A stretch of DNA of 64,000 nt from GCA-2732755 sp965228265. GTDB taxonomy: Bacteria > Planctomycetota > Phycisphaerae > Phycisphaerales > UBA1924. The DNA lies in the NCBI GenBank assembly GCA_965228265.1, contig OZ245804.1, forward strand, positions 3,100,001 to 3,164,000, given 5' to 3'. Position 1 is the first letter of the stretch. Every line of letters begins with the position of its first letter. The position numbers and the translations under genes were made by a program. A model generated the notes under the pieces. The model was not told the DNA's origin and searched no databases. It saw nothing but the letters and a program-made list of their open reading frames with translations. Below are positions 36,524 to 47,625 of the stretch, piece after piece.

Positions 36524-38758
36524 ATGTCCGACCAAACCACTTCGAACACTGAGTTTACGAACCTCAAAGGCATGTCGGACGCGATCAATCGCTCCCAGGC
36601 CGTGATCGAGTTCACACCCGACGGCACCATCCTCACGGCCAACGACAACTTCCTGAACGCCGTGGGCTACACGCTCGATCAGATCAAGGGCAAGCACCAC
36701 CGCATGTTCTGCGAGCAAAGCTACACGAGCAGCCCCGAGTACGCGGCTTTCTGGCAGCGCCTCCAGAACGGGCAGTATGACGCGGGCGAGTACAAGCGCT
36801 TCAACAGCCAGGGCGACGCGATCTGGATCCAGGCCTCGTACAACCCCGTCTTCGATACGAACGGGAAGGTCGTCAAGGTCGTGAAGTTCGCGACGGACAT
36901 CACCGAGCAGAAGATCAAGAACGCCGACTACCAGGGCCAGATCGACGCGATCAGCAAGTCGCAGGCGGTCATCGAGTTCGACATGGACGGCACGATCCGC
37001 TGGGCCAATGAGAACTTCCTGATGACCGTGGGCTACACGCTCGACGAGATCAAGGGCAAGCACCACAGCATGTTCGCCGAGGCCACCTACGCCACGAGCC
37101 CGGAGTACGCCGCCTTCTGGCAGCGCCTCAACGAGGGCCAGTTCGATTCGGGCGAGTACAAGCGATTCGGCAAGGGCGGCAAGGAGATCTGGATTCAGGC
37201 CTCGTACAACCCCATCACCGATGACTCGGGCAAGCCCTTCAAGGTTGTGAAGTACGCGACGGACATTACCGCGCAGAAGCTCCAGACCGCGGACTTCCAG
37301 GGCCAGCTCGACGCGATCAGCAAGTCGCAGGCGGTCATCGAATTCGAGATGGACGGCACGATCCGCTGGGCCAACGAGAACTTCCTGAGCACTGTGGGCT
37401 ACACGCTCGACGAGATCAAGGGCAAGCACCACCGGATGTTCGCCGAGGCCGATTACGCCGCGAGCCCCGAGTACACCGCCTTCTGGCAGCGTCTCAACGA
37501 CGGGACTTTCGACGCGGGCGAGTACAAGCGTCTGGGCAAGGGCGGCAAAGAGATCTGGATCCAGGCCTCGTACAACCCCATCTTCGACCCGAGCGGCAAG
37601 CCCTACAAGGTTGTGAAGTACGCGACGGACATCACCGCGCAGAAGCAACTCCAGCAGCAGGTCGCCGAGAACGCCGAGCGTGAGCGCATCGCGGCCGAGG
37701 AGCTCCAGCGCAAGGTCGAGCAGCTGCTCGAGGTGGCCGTGGCCGCGGGCGAGGGCGATCTGACCCAAGCCATCACGGTCGACGGCGTCGACAGCATGGG
37801 CCAGCTTGCGACGGGATTCCGCGAGATGATCCGCAACATCTCCTCGACGCTCGAGCAGGTGAACAACGGCGCGAACCAGATCGATTCCGGTTCGAGCCAG
37901 ATCGCCTCGGCGAGCCAGTCGCTGGCGTCGGGCGCTTCGGAACAGGCCGCGAGCCTGGAAGAGATCAGCGCTTCGCTCGAGGAGCTGGCCTCGATGACCT
38001 CGCAGACCGCCGACAACGCGGTCCAGGCGACGGCTCTCTCGGAAGAGTCGCAGCAGTCTGCGATGAAGGGTCAGAGCGAGATGAACGTGATGAGCCAGGC
38101 GATGGACGAGATCAAGGCGTCGAGCTCCGAGATCAGCAAGATCATCAAGGTGATCGACGAGATCGCGTTCCAGACGAACCTGCTGGCGCTCAACGCAGCC
38201 GTCGAAGCCGCACGTGCGGGCGAGGCGGGCAAGGGCTTCGCGGTGGTCGCCGACGAGGTGCGCAACCTCGCCCAGCGCTCGGCCGAGGCCGCCAAGAACA
38301 CCTCGGCGATGATCGAGGAATCCGCTAAGCGGGCCGACAACGGCGTGGCGATCGCCGGCCGCGTCAGCGAGGCTCTCGAAGAGATCGTGACGGGCACGCA
38401 GAAGGTCAACACGCTGCTGGGTGAGATCTCGTCGGCCGCCAAGGAGCAGTCGACCGGTATCGCCGAGGTCAACACCGGCGTGACGGAGCTCGACAAGGTG
38501 ACCCAGCAGAACGCCGGCAACGCCGAGGAGCTCGCCTCCGCGGCCGAGGAGACCGCCGCCGAGGTCACGCAGCTGCGCAACCTGGTGAGCCAGTTCAAGA
38601 TCAACAACACCGGCGGCGCGGCGACGTCCAACACCCGTGTGCCCGTTGGCGCTGGCGTGGCCGTCGGTGACTCGGGAACGGTCGACAAGACACCGAGCCA
38701 GGCACCCAAGCCCTCGATCCCGACGAATCCCGAGCCGGCCGACTTCATGGACTTCTAA
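36524..38758 (+). CDS. Cytoplasmic triple-PAS methyl-accepting chemotaxis protein (BdlA-like)
   Basis: 744 residues from MSDQTTSN. Three PAS domains in tandem with an exact 122-residue period (about 15-135, 137-257 and 259-379), all sharing SQAVIEF, GYTLDQIKGKHH-like, SPEYAAFWQRL and WIQASYNP segments. A HAMP-like linker follows (about 395-470), then the MCP signalling domain with VIDEIAFQTNLLALNAAVEA. No membrane helix is present. The signalling domain is nearly the same as in the divergent receptor. The C-terminal tail NPEPADFMDF could be a partner-binding peptide. Ligand or cofactor (heme or FAD) unknown. Confidence 0.92.
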   Translation: MSDQTTSNTEFTNLKGMSDAINRSQAVIEFTPDGTILTANDNFLNAVGYTLDQIKGKHHRMFCEQSYTSSPEYAAFWQRLQNGQYDAGEYKRFNSQGDAIWIQASYNPVFDTNGKVVKVVKFATDITEQKIKNADYQGQIDAISKSQAVIEFDMDGTIRWANENFLMTVGYTLDEIKGKHHSMFAEATYATSPEYAAFWQRLNEGQFDSGEYKRFGKGGKEIWIQASYNPITDDSGKPFKVVKYATDITAQKLQTADFQGQLDAISKSQAVIEFEMDGTIRWANENFLSTVGYTLDEIKGKHHRMFAEADYAASPEYTAFWQRLNDGTFDAGEYKRLGKGGKEIWIQASYNPIFDPSGKPYKVVKYATDITAQKQLQQQVAENAERERIAAEELQRKVEQLLEVAVAAGEGDLTQAITVDGVDSMGQLATGFREMIRNISSTLEQVNNGANQIDSGSSQIASASQSLASGASEQAASLEEISASLEELASMTSQTADNAVQATALSEESQQSAMKGQSEMNVMSQAMDEIKASSSEISKIIKVIDEIAFQTNLLALNAAVEAARAGEAGKGFAVVADEVRNLAQRSAEAAKNTSAMIEESAKRADNGVAIAGRVSEALEEIVTGTQKVNTLLGEISSAAKEQSTGIAEVNTGVTELDKVTQQNAGNAEELASAAEETAAEVTQLRNLVSQFKINNTGGAATSNTRVPVGAGVAVGDSGTVDKTPSQAPKPSIPTNPEPADFMDF

Positions 38759-38791
38759 AGCCGGCACACGAATCCGCTCACTGTGAGCCAT

Positions 38792-38825
38792 CACCCCCGA
38801 CGGTCGATCCGTCGGGGGTTTTTCG
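38792..38825 (+). terminator. Terminator after the triple-PAS receptor
   Basis: 11-bp perfect stem ACCCCCGACGG/CCGTCGGGGGT (38793-38803 with 38809-38819), then TTTTT. Confidence 0.93.
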
Positions 38826-38847
38826 TGCGCCCCGCGTAGATGGCCCA

Positions 38848-38853
38848 TACCAT
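38848..38853 (+). promoter_or_regulatory. Candidate -10 element of rlmE (leaderless layout)
   Basis: TACCAT ending 6 nt before the rlmE ATG. It lies 23 nt after a strong terminator, so a promoter is needed in exactly this small interval. Confidence 0.55.
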
Positions 38854-38859
38854 GCACCC

Positions 38860-39462
38860 ATGGCCAAACGCGTGCTCCAGGACAAGTACTTCAGAAAAGC
38901 CAAGACCGAGGGCTACGTCGCTCGCTCGGCCTTCAAGCTCAAGGAGCTCCAGCAGAAGTTCGAGCTGATCCAGCGCGGCGGGCGCGTGCTCGATCTCGGG
39001 TGCTCGCCCGGGTCGTGGCTGCAGGTTGCCGCCGAGTACGTGGGCCGAAAGGGTCTGCTCGTGGGTGTCGACCTGAAGCCCACCGCCGTGAGTCTCCCGT
39101 GCACGTGTCACACGATCGTGGGCGACCTGAACGATCTCGACACGGACAGCATCCTCGAGCTCGCGGGCGATCGTTTCGACACCGTGCTCTCGGACATCGC
39201 GCCCAACACGACCGGGCACGGCGACGACCTCGTCTCGGCGCACCTCTGCCGATCGGTGCTCGCCGTCGCCGAGCGTGTTCTCAAGCCGGGCGGTCGGCTG
39301 GGCATGAAGATCTTCGACGGTGCGGAGTACCAGGACGTGCTCACCGAGACCAAGTTCCGGTTCATGCAGGCCAAGGGCTTCAAGCCCGACGCCACGCGCG
39401 ATGTCTCGCGTGAGATGTACATCGTGGCACGCGGCTTCAAGGGCAAGGGACTCGACGCGTGA
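38860..39462 (+). CDS. rlmE: 23S rRNA (uridine2552-2'-O)-methyltransferase
   Basis: This 200-residue FtsJ/RrmJ-type SAM-dependent methyltransferase begins AKRVLQDKYFRKAKTEGYVA (YxxxAxxxgyrsRsafKL), has the SAM loop VLDLGCSPGSWLQ, the catalytic Asp in VLSDIAPNTTGH and the lysine in GGRLGMKIFDG, and the Glu-containing SREMYIVARGFKG end. It modifies U2552 in the A-loop during late 50S assembly. Its stop overlaps the GTG start of the VWA gene. Confidence 0.93.
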   Translation: MAKRVLQDKYFRKAKTEGYVARSAFKLKELQQKFELIQRGGRVLDLGCSPGSWLQVAAEYVGRKGLLVGVDLKPTAVSLPCTCHTIVGDLNDLDTDSILELAGDRFDTVLSDIAPNTTGHGDDLVSAHLCRSVLAVAERVLKPGGRLGMKIFDGAEYQDVLTETKFRFMQAKGFKPDATRDVSREMYIVARGFKGKGLDA

Positions 39463-41405
39463 CGCTGCTCGATCCGCTCTCGGCCATCCTGACCGGTGCG
39501 ATCGCGGCAACGATTCTTGTCGTGCTTTATTTCCTCAAGCTCCGGCGGCGGCGTCTGCGCGTGGCCTCGACACTGCTCTGGCAGCGAGCCGTGCAGGATC
39601 TGCAGGTCAACGAGCCATTCCGTTGGCTCCGGCCCTCGCTTCTGCTGTTTCTCCAGCTCTTGGCACTGGCACTGCTGGCGATCGCGATCGGTCGGCCTGC
39701 GATCCCCGGCGGGCTGTCGGCTTCGGGGCGTGTTGTCTTTCTCATCGACCGCTCGCTTTCCATGAACGCCCTCGACGGCGACGGGGGCACCACGCGCTTC
39801 GACGATGCGATTCGCATTGCAAACGAGACCCTCGACGAACTCGACCGGGGGACGAGTGTGTCGATCATCACGTACGCGGCGAGGCCCGAGGTTGTGCTCG
39901 CGTCCACGACCGATCTGAATGCCGTGCGGAGAGCCCTTGAGCGCCTCACCCCGACCGATCAGCCCGACGACCTCGCCTCGGCTCTGGAACTGGTCGGCGC
40001 GCTGACGTCCACGGGCGGTGACGAGACACAGTCGCCCGAGCCCGCCTCGGTCATCCTGCTTTCCGATGGCAACGCCGAGCCGAAGGATTACGCGTTGACC
40101 GGCGCGGACCTCACTTACCGGCGCGTCGGTCCCGAGGAATCACGCATCCACGACAACCTCGGGATCACGGCGGTCAGCATCGCAAGCGACTTCAACGACC
40201 CGACACTGACACGTCTGTTTCTGCGGCTACAGAACGCGCTGAACCGCGAAGTTGCCGCCACCGTCGTGCTCACCGGCCCCTCGGGTGAGATCGGACGACG
40301 AGCGGTGCGCGTGCCGGCCAGTGAGGGCTCCACCACGGGCGGCGCGAGCCTCACCTTCGAACTCGACCGCGGTCTGACGGGCCTCGTCACGGCGCAGATC
40401 AACCGCGAAGACCGCCTCCGGGCCGACAACACCGCGAGTGTTCTGATCACGCCCACCAACAAGCCGCGCGTTCTGCTGGTGACACCGACCGATGGCGCGG
40501 GAGAGACGAGCTGGGTGCTGGGCGATTTTCTCGATGAGATGGACTTTGAATCGCTCACCCGGCGATCCGAATCGGCGCTCGATGAACTCCGCGAGTCGGA
40601 CGAGCTGGCCGGGTATGACCTTGCGGTGTTCGACCGTGTCGACGTGCCTGCGGGGCTCCCGGTGCCGACGATCTCGTTCGGGGCCTCGATCCCCGGCTAC
40701 CGCGTCGAACGCGAAGATGACGGGACGGATCGCTTCACCGCCTGGAAGCGCACGCACCCGGTGATGCGGGGCCTGGTGCTGGATGGTGTCCGCATCGCCC
40801 GCCCCGCGTGGTTTGCCACCCAGGATGGAGCCCCGCCCGCCGACGAGCTCGCCTCGGGTCGGCTCGGGCCCATCATCCTGCTGCTGAGCGAGGGTCGCTG
40901 GCGTCGGCTTGGTGTGGCGTTCGAGCCGGCGTCCTCGAACTGGCCCCTGCTGGACATCTCCTACCTGCTCTTCCTGGTGCAAGCTGTTGAATTCTTTACA
41001 TTCGAGACGGGCACACTGGCGAGCTCGCTGGCTACCACTTCAACGCCGGCCACTATCGAGGCCACACCCGGAGAAGGTCAGCTCGTGCTCGAAGGCCCCG
41101 TTCAGATCAGCGTCCGCGTCCCCGGCAACACGCCGGCTGGTCAGCCCGTGCGTGTGAGTCTGGGGATCCCCGAACGCGCGGGCGTCTACACCGATGCGCG
41201 CGACCGGCCCGTTCTGGCGGTCAACACCGCGAGCCCTCGCGAGTCGGCGCTCGCCACACGGGACACGATCAACGTCGCCGGGCGACCCGTCGCGGCCGGA
41301 TCCATGGGCGAAGGCTTCCGTGAGATCTGGCACTGGTTTGTTCTGATGGCCACCGGTGTGCTCACAGCCGAGTGGCTCCTGTTCGCCAGAAGGATGAAGG
41401 CATGA
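39459..41405 (+). CDS. BatA-like membrane protein with von Willebrand factor A domain
   Basis: 648 residues starting with GTG in a GTGA overlap with rlmE. Two N-terminal membrane helices (about 5-25 and 60-80) flank a short loop LKLRRRRLRVASTLLWQRAV, the BatA/DUF1550-type opening. A VWA domain follows with the MIDAS start FLIDRSLSMN, then a beta-rich periplasmic-like region and a last membrane helix (WHWFVLMATGVLTAEWLLF). Proteins of this type usually work with MoxR ATPases; a MoxR gene is at 44746 on the other strand, so the usual cluster appears split. Confidence 0.85.
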   Translation: MTLLDPLSAILTGAIAATILVVLYFLKLRRRRLRVASTLLWQRAVQDLQVNEPFRWLRPSLLLFLQLLALALLAIAIGRPAIPGGLSASGRVVFLIDRSLSMNALDGDGGTTRFDDAIRIANETLDELDRGTSVSIITYAARPEVVLASTTDLNAVRRALERLTPTDQPDDLASALELVGALTSTGGDETQSPEPASVILLSDGNAEPKDYALTGADLTYRRVGPEESRIHDNLGITAVSIASDFNDPTLTRLFLRLQNALNREVAATVVLTGPSGEIGRRAVRVPASEGSTTGGASLTFELDRGLTGLVTAQINREDRLRADNTASVLITPTNKPRVLLVTPTDGAGETSWVLGDFLDEMDFESLTRRSESALDELRESDELAGYDLAVFDRVDVPAGLPVPTISFGASIPGYRVEREDDGTDRFTAWKRTHPVMRGLVLDGVRIARPAWFATQDGAPPADELASGRLGPIILLLSEGRWRRLGVAFEPASSNWPLLDISYLLFLVQAVEFFTFETGTLASSLATTSTPATIEATPGEGQLVLEGPVQISVRVPGNTPAGQPVRVSLGIPERAGVYTDARDRPVLAVNTASPRESALATRDTINVAGRPVAAGSMGEGFREIWHWFVLMATGVLTAEWLLFARRMKA

Positions 41406-42802
41406 GTCGCGATCGTTCACCGTCTGCCACCCTCTCGCGCCGGCATCTGCTTGGGATCGGTGCCGGCGGCGCGCTCGCCTCGGCCGTGCCCGCCTCCTTC
41501 GCACGCGCACGAGTGCCCACGCCCCGGTGGAGCAAGCCGAGCCGCCCCGTGCGCAACGTCATCTTCATGGTGGGCGACGGCATGGGCCAGGGCATCATCA
41601 CGCTCGCCGACGTGATGCTCAAGCTCCAAGGCCGCGGCCCCTCGCACTATCAGAAGATCATCGAGAGCGGGTCCTTCCGTCGCGCCACCTGCATGACGCA
41701 CTCGGCCGACGGATGGGTGACCGATTCCTCCGCAGCGGGCAGCGCCTGGGGTATCGGCGAGCACATCAACAACGGAGCGGTCAACTTCACACCCGACGAA
41801 CGCACGCCCGAGCCCATCCTCATCACCGCCCAAAACGCCGGCCGGAAGACGGGCCTTGTCACTTCCACACGCATCACACACGCCACCCCCGCGTCCTTCA
41901 TCGCCAACGTGCCCAAGCGCAGCATGGAAGACGAGATCGCCAGGCAGTTGCTCGATCGGCGCGTTGACGTTGCGCTCGGCGGCGGGCGCAAGCACTTCCC
42001 GGATGACCTGCTCGCCCAGCACACGGATGTCGCGCTCGTCACCAATGCCGCCGAACTCGCAAACGCGCCCTCCGAGGGACGACTGCTCGGCCTGTTCTCG
42101 CAAGACCACTGCCCCTTCGCGCTCGACCGCCCGGATTCGTGCCCGAGTCTCCGCGAGATGGCCCTGACGGCTCTTGGCCGACTCGACACATCGCCCGAGG
42201 GCTTTGTGCTGCAGATCGAGGGCGGCCGGATCGACCATGCCGGTCACGACAACGACGCCGGCGCGATGGTGTTTGATCAGATCGCGTTCGACGAGACGAT
42301 CGGCGCGGTGCTCGAGTGGACCAAAGACCGCGACGACACGCTCGTTGTCGTGACGTCCGACCACGCGACCGCCAACCCAGGGCTGACGTTCTACGGCAAC
42401 ACGGGCAAGCAATCATTCAAGCGCCTCGGCTCCTGCCGCAGAAGCTACGAGTGGATCGCGGGCCAGTACAAGCAGGGCGAGAAGAGCCTTGAGCGTTTCG
42501 TTTCGCTCGTTGAAGAAGCAACACAGATCGAGCTGACGGGTGATGACAAGGCCAGTCTCGCTCGGTCGCTGATCGAGAAGCAGCAGGTCGATCCGTTCAA
42601 CGTCGCCAACGGCGTGTGGATGGTTTTGGGTTCGGTGCTCGCCAACCACACGGGCGTCGCGTTCCTGAGCCCGAACCACACCGCCGATTATGTTGAGGTG
42701 TACGCCTCGGGCCCCGGCTCCGAGTCTTTGCCGGGCTTCATCGACAACATCCATCTGCACGGGATGCTGCTCTCGGCGCTCGGTGTGCGTGCTGACGGTT
42801 AG
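41402..42802 (+). CDS. Alkaline phosphatase, Tat-exported
   Basis: 466 residues beginning at the ATG overlapping the previous stop (ATGA). The twin-arginine signal is LSRRHLLGIGAGGALAS. Catalytic landmarks are VIFMVGDGMGQG (metal Asp), VTDSSAAGSAW (nucleophile Ser), IDHAGHDNDA (metal ligands) and VVTSDHATANP. It hydrolyses phosphomonoesters in the periplasm after folding with its metals in the cytoplasm. Translational coupling to the VWA gene is unusual for this enzyme. The stop is shared with the convergent lipoprotein gene through TTAG. Confidence 0.9.
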   Translation: MSRDRSPSATLSRRHLLGIGAGGALASAVPASFARARVPTPRWSKPSRPVRNVIFMVGDGMGQGIITLADVMLKLQGRGPSHYQKIIESGSFRRATCMTHSADGWVTDSSAAGSAWGIGEHINNGAVNFTPDERTPEPILITAQNAGRKTGLVTSTRITHATPASFIANVPKRSMEDEIARQLLDRRVDVALGGGRKHFPDDLLAQHTDVALVTNAAELANAPSEGRLLGLFSQDHCPFALDRPDSCPSLREMALTALGRLDTSPEGFVLQIEGGRIDHAGHDNDAGAMVFDQIAFDETIGAVLEWTKDRDDTLVVVTSDHATANPGLTFYGNTGKQSFKRLGSCRRSYEWIAGQYKQGEKSLERFVSLVEEATQIELTGDDKASLARSLIEKQQVDPFNVANGVWMVLGSVLANHTGVAFLSPNHTADYVEVYASGPGSESLPGFIDNIHLHGMLLSALGVRADG

Positions 42803-44631
42803 CGTGTCCCGAGACCGCCCCACTGCGAGAGATCGATAGCCGCGCGGGCACACGATCCCTGCCAGGGCAGCATCGCGCGGGGCCAGGCGGATCGACGCGC
42901 CAGGGCATCGCGGCGTTCGATCCCGATCCGGAGCATCTCGCCGCGCGACTCGATCACGCGTTCGGGCACGACAAGCCTTGCGGACCAGCCGCCCGGGAAT
43001 GTGTCGATCTCGACCTCCGGGGCAAAGTCCGTGACCGGGTTCAGCACCCCGCCGCCGAACTCGACGAATGCCTCACGCACCGGTGAGAGCTCGATCACCA
43101 GATCGCTTGACGATCCCTCAGCGCCGAGCGTGACGCGGACGCGTTCCTCTGCGGAGGTGTTGTCCTGTGAGCCGCACTGCACGAAGAGCATCCAGCGTCC
43201 CGCGGGCTCGCGGTAGAGCAGCGCCCGCGTGTGCCAGGGCTCGCCGCCGGGCCAGGCACTCGGTGCGCCCGCGAGCATCGAAGCCAGCGTCCAGTCGCCC
43301 GCGAACTGATCGAGCCGCAGCCCGGGTGGCTGAGCGACCAGCTTCGCGCCGCCCACGCTCAGGCGGTGCTCCTCCTCACCCACACGCGCGACGACGATCG
43401 GCGTCTCGCCCGTGCGCACGCGGCTCGTCACTTCGTACGCTCTTGCTGTCAGGGGCGCAAGTGTTGAGAGATCCGACGACTCTCCCCCGATCAGACTCGA
43501 TACGGAAGTGAGCTTCGATTCGTAATCCACGTTCGCCGCTGCGATGACCGTGCGGGGCTGACCCGTGGCCCCGTCGACGCGCGGCGCGTCGCTGACCACC
43601 CACGCCACAGAGGTTGGCTGCTCGTCGAGCCAGATCCGGGCGCGCCGGGCGCGTTCTCTCGGCGTGAGCTGCTGGTCGAGCAGGTCCGACAGCAGCCGAT
43701 CGATGCCCTCCTGCTGCACGGGCCAGACCGGGGCCAGTTCGCCTGCGCCGAAGTCGACCACCGCGCAGAGCCTTCGCCGCACGGCCTCGGCCAGTTCGTC
43801 GTCCGCCTGATCGAGCCGCGCCAATGCAATCGCCCACTTGGATTCCTGCTGACGCGCCAGCGTCTCGAGCACGCCGCTGACAAGCCGACCCGCGGCCCAC
43901 TCGACATCGCCCGAGCGTTCTGGTCGACGGACGCTGCCGTCGAGTTCCACGATCCGGCGTTCAACCACGGGCGAGAGCTCGCCCACCATCAGCTTGTACC
44001 GCCAGCGCCGGAACGGGCTCGTGCGCTCGGCCTCGACGATGTAGCGCAGCTTGCTCGACTCGCGCATCACGGGCGCCAGCGGGCTGAGCCACGCGCGCGA
44101 GCTGACGCGCGCCGCCACAACCGTCGGATCGGGGAGCCAGTTCACCGTCCGCCGCTGACCGGCGATCCAGAGCCCCTGCCCCACCGCGTCGATGGGCGGA
44201 TCCACGACCAGCGCCCATGTCCCGACCTCTCCCCTGGGCACGCTGCCGGCGAGCACCTCATCCACCGTCCTGGCGGTCCACTCGCCCGAGGGCACGAGCC
44301 AGGACGTCCCCGCCTCGCCCGGTTTCACGCCGATCCAGTAGAGGCCCGTTTCCAGCTCGCGACCGTCGTCGAGCACCACCGGCCCCACGTCCTCGGCCGG
44401 GAAGCCGCCAGCCAGTTCGATCAGGACAACCAGGGGCGTCCCGAGGACAGCGTCGATCCGGCCCGACACGAACACCCCGAAGCGAGGGTCTTCCATGAAC
44501 TCGGGCGCCACCGGCTCCCAGGGGCCGGGGTCAGGCTCGTTGGAGCCGCAACCGGTCAACGCGATCGCGCACGCACAGGCGCACAACGCGAGCCATCGGC
44601 TGATCTCTGTCGAAAGTCGGCGCACGAACAT
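42799..44631 (-). CDS. Large lipoprotein of unknown function
   Basis: 610 residues from MFVRRLSTEISRWL; the signal peptide ends in ALTGCGS, a good lipobox, so the protein should be anchored by Cys. The mature protein has no motif I recognise; it is rich in beta-type segments, with a Trp-containing pattern GPWEPVAPEFM at the start. It follows the MoxR gene on the same strand by 114 nt, so the two are probably co-expressed, and MoxR partners often include large periplasmic proteins. A longer start at 44670 is less likely. Confidence 0.75.
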   Translation of the reverse strand: MFVRRLSTEISRWLALCACACAIALTGCGSNEPDPGPWEPVAPEFMEDPRFGVFVSGRIDAVLGTPLVVLIELAGGFPAEDVGPVVLDDGRELETGLYWIGVKPGEAGTSWLVPSGEWTARTVDEVLAGSVPRGEVGTWALVVDPPIDAVGQGLWIAGQRRTVNWLPDPTVVAARVSSRAWLSPLAPVMRESSKLRYIVEAERTSPFRRWRYKLMVGELSPVVERRIVELDGSVRRPERSGDVEWAAGRLVSGVLETLARQQESKWAIALARLDQADDELAEAVRRRLCAVVDFGAGELAPVWPVQQEGIDRLLSDLLDQQLTPRERARRARIWLDEQPTSVAWVVSDAPRVDGATGQPRTVIAAANVDYESKLTSVSSLIGGESSDLSTLAPLTARAYEVTSRVRTGETPIVVARVGEEEHRLSVGGAKLVAQPPGLRLDQFAGDWTLASMLAGAPSAWPGGEPWHTRALLYREPAGRWMLFVQCGSQDNTSAEERVRVTLGAEGSSSDLVIELSPVREAFVEFGGGVLNPVTDFAPEVEIDTFPGGWSARLVVPERVIESRGEMLRIGIERRDALARRSAWPRAMLPWQGSCARAAIDLSQWGGLGTR

Positions 44632-44745
44632 CGGCCTCTCATATGCGGATCGGTCGGATCCCACGCCCACTCATCGGCAAGGCCGGGCGGACGGGGACAC
44701 ATCCCCCGACACTTCAGACGCCCTCGGGGCCGGTTCGGTTCCGAA

Positions 44746-45792
<1,047 letters not shown>

Positions 45793-45795
45793 GGG

Positions 45796-47625
45796 CTACT
45801 CCTTCGTCTCCGTCTTTGCCGCGTGCGCCATGATGCTGACGAGCCTCTGCCCGTTCTGCGGCGTCACCGACTGCTTGGGAGACACCACCGTCAGTTTATT
45901 CGTCTCGCTCACGACAAACAGCGGCACCGCGTTCTCGCCGTGCTCTTCCCGGAAATCGGCCAGGGTGTAATCGGCCGAGAGCGGCGTCACCTGCACCCCA
46001 CCGTTCTTCGCCCAGATTCCGGTGATCGCGCGGTAGGTCGCCTTCGCGCCCGAGAGCACGCGGCCCTCGCCTTCGGGGTGTTCCTCGTGCTCGCCCTCGG
46101 CCGCGGCCCGCTCGGCTAGGCGGTAGACGCTCGCGCGACCGAAGACGCGCGTCATCCGCTGAGCCGCGAGCGTGTTGACCTGGTCGTTGGGTGTCAGCGC
46201 GATGAATCGACCCAGCCCCGACATCTCGATGTCCTTGAGTGCGCCCTCGGAGAGCACGCTGCCGTGGTAGGCGGGCACGCCCTCCATCCACGCCGCGGCG
46301 GTGTTCGAGTAGTTCGTGTCCACGATCATCGCGTGCACCCCGAGCGACTTGAGCGTCTTGCCGATCGCTCTGGCCCATGGCTGACCGCCCAGGATGAGCA
46401 CGCCCTGCGGGTTGGTGTCGGCGAGCTTGAGGAGCCTGGCGATCATCGGCGCGAAAATGCCGTAGAACGTCACCGTCCCGATGATCACCGCGAACATCAG
46501 GGGCACGATCCGCGAGGACTGCTCGGGATACCGATCGGCAAGGTCGTAGGCGAGCACGGGCGTAATGGCCGCGGCCACGATCCCGCGCGGCGCCATGCAC
46601 GCCAGCAGCGCCCGCTCGCGCCAGTTGAGCCTCGACCCGAGCGTCGAGCACATCACCGCCACGGGCCGGACGATCACGATCAGCGCCGCAACGAACCCGA
46701 TGGACGACCAGCCCAGGTCCTGAAGTTCCTCCAGATCCAGCCGCGCAGCGAGCACCACAAACAGCGACGAGATCAGCAGCACCCGCAGGTTTTCCTTGAA
46801 CTCGAGGATGTGCTCGACGTCGGCGGACTTCTGGTTGGCCAGGTAAACGCCCATGACCGTGGTCGCCAGCAGCCCCGATTCCTTCTGCACGCTGTCGCAG
46901 AGCGCAAACGTCACGACGACCATCGCGAACGAGACCGCGTTCTGCAGGTAATCGGGCACGAGGTAGTTCTTGATGATCGTCGTCATGAGCCAGCCGGCGA
47001 TGACGCCCAGCCCGCCCCCGACGATGATCGTGGTGATGACGCCGTAGAAAACGTCGTTGGCCGCCGACGTTGCACCGCCGGCGCGGACGGCCTCGAACAC
47101 GAGCACCGCCAGCAGCGCGCCGATCGGGTCGATCACGATGCCTTCCCAGCGCAGGATCGGTCCGGACGCACCCTTGGGGCGCATGTACTGCACCATCGGC
47201 AGGATGACCGTGGGCCCGGTGACCGTGAGGATCGCCCCGAACACGAGCGCGAGCCCCCAGGGCAGCTTCATGAACAGCACGCCCGCCAGCGTCGCCAGGA
47301 TCCATGTGACGAACGCGCCGACCGTCACCAGCATCGTGATGACCTTGGCCCCCGTGCGCAGCTCGCGCACGCGCAGCGTCAGACCGCCCTCGTACAGGAT
47401 CATCCCCACGCTCAGCCCCACGATCGGGTTGAGCAGATCGCCCAGCAGGTGATCCGGGTCGATCGCCAGCGACGAATCGGGAAAGAACTTCCGGAGCACC
47501 GGGCCCACGAGGATGCCCATGAGCAGGAGCAGCAGGATCGCCGGCGAACGCAGACGGACCGCCATCACCTGCGCCAGCGCGCCCAGACCGAGAATCACCG
47601 CGATGGAAATCAGTGTCTGATGCAG
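45796..47625 (-). CDS. Cation:proton antiporter (CPA1/CPA2 type) with TrkA-N domain
   Basis: About 609 residues. Twelve or so membrane helices (ISIAVILGLGALAQVMAV onward) with the GMILYEGGL and AIGALLAVLVFE acid-containing motifs of NhaP/KefB-type exchangers. A C-terminal Rossmann TrkA-N domain follows (VLILGGQPWARAIGKTLKSL, VDTNYSN). It probably exchanges Na+ or K+ for H+ under nucleotide control. The open frame runs upstream through tRNA-Cys, so the true start is after 47727. No ATG or GTG fits; a CTG at 47625 with GGAGGG at the right distance is the best candidate, leaving the start uncertain. Confidence 0.82.
   Translation of the reverse strand: MHQTLISIAVILGLGALAQVMAVRLRSPAILLLLLMGILVGPVLRKFFPDSSLAIDPDHLLGDLLNPIVGLSVGMILYEGGLTLRVRELRTGAKVITMLVTVGAFVTWILATLAGVLFMKLPWGLALVFGAILTVTGPTVILPMVQYMRPKGASGPILRWEGIVIDPIGALLAVLVFEAVRAGGATSAANDVFYGVITTIIVGGGLGVIAGWLMTTIIKNYLVPDYLQNAVSFAMVVVTFALCDSVQKESGLLATTVMGVYLANQKSADVEHILEFKENLRVLLISSLFVVLAARLDLEELQDLGWSSIGFVAALIVIVRPVAVMCSTLGSRLNWRERALLACMAPRGIVAAAITPVLAYDLADRYPEQSSRIVPLMFAVIIGTVTFYGIFAPMIARLLKLADTNPQGVLILGGQPWARAIGKTLKSLGVHAMIVDTNYSNTAAAWMEGVPAYHGSVLSEGALKDIEMSGLGRFIALTPNDQVNTLAAQRMTRVFGRASVYRLAERAAAEGEHEEHPEGEGRVLSGAKATYRAITGIWAKNGGVQVTPLSADYTLADFREEHGENAVPLFVVSETNKLTVVSPKQSVTPQNGQRLVSIMAHAAKTETKE

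Noticed and set aside
36506..38857. 783-codon open frame antisense to the triple-PAS receptor
   Set aside because: It follows the exact 366-nt repeat of the receptor on the other strand and has no family-like motifs.
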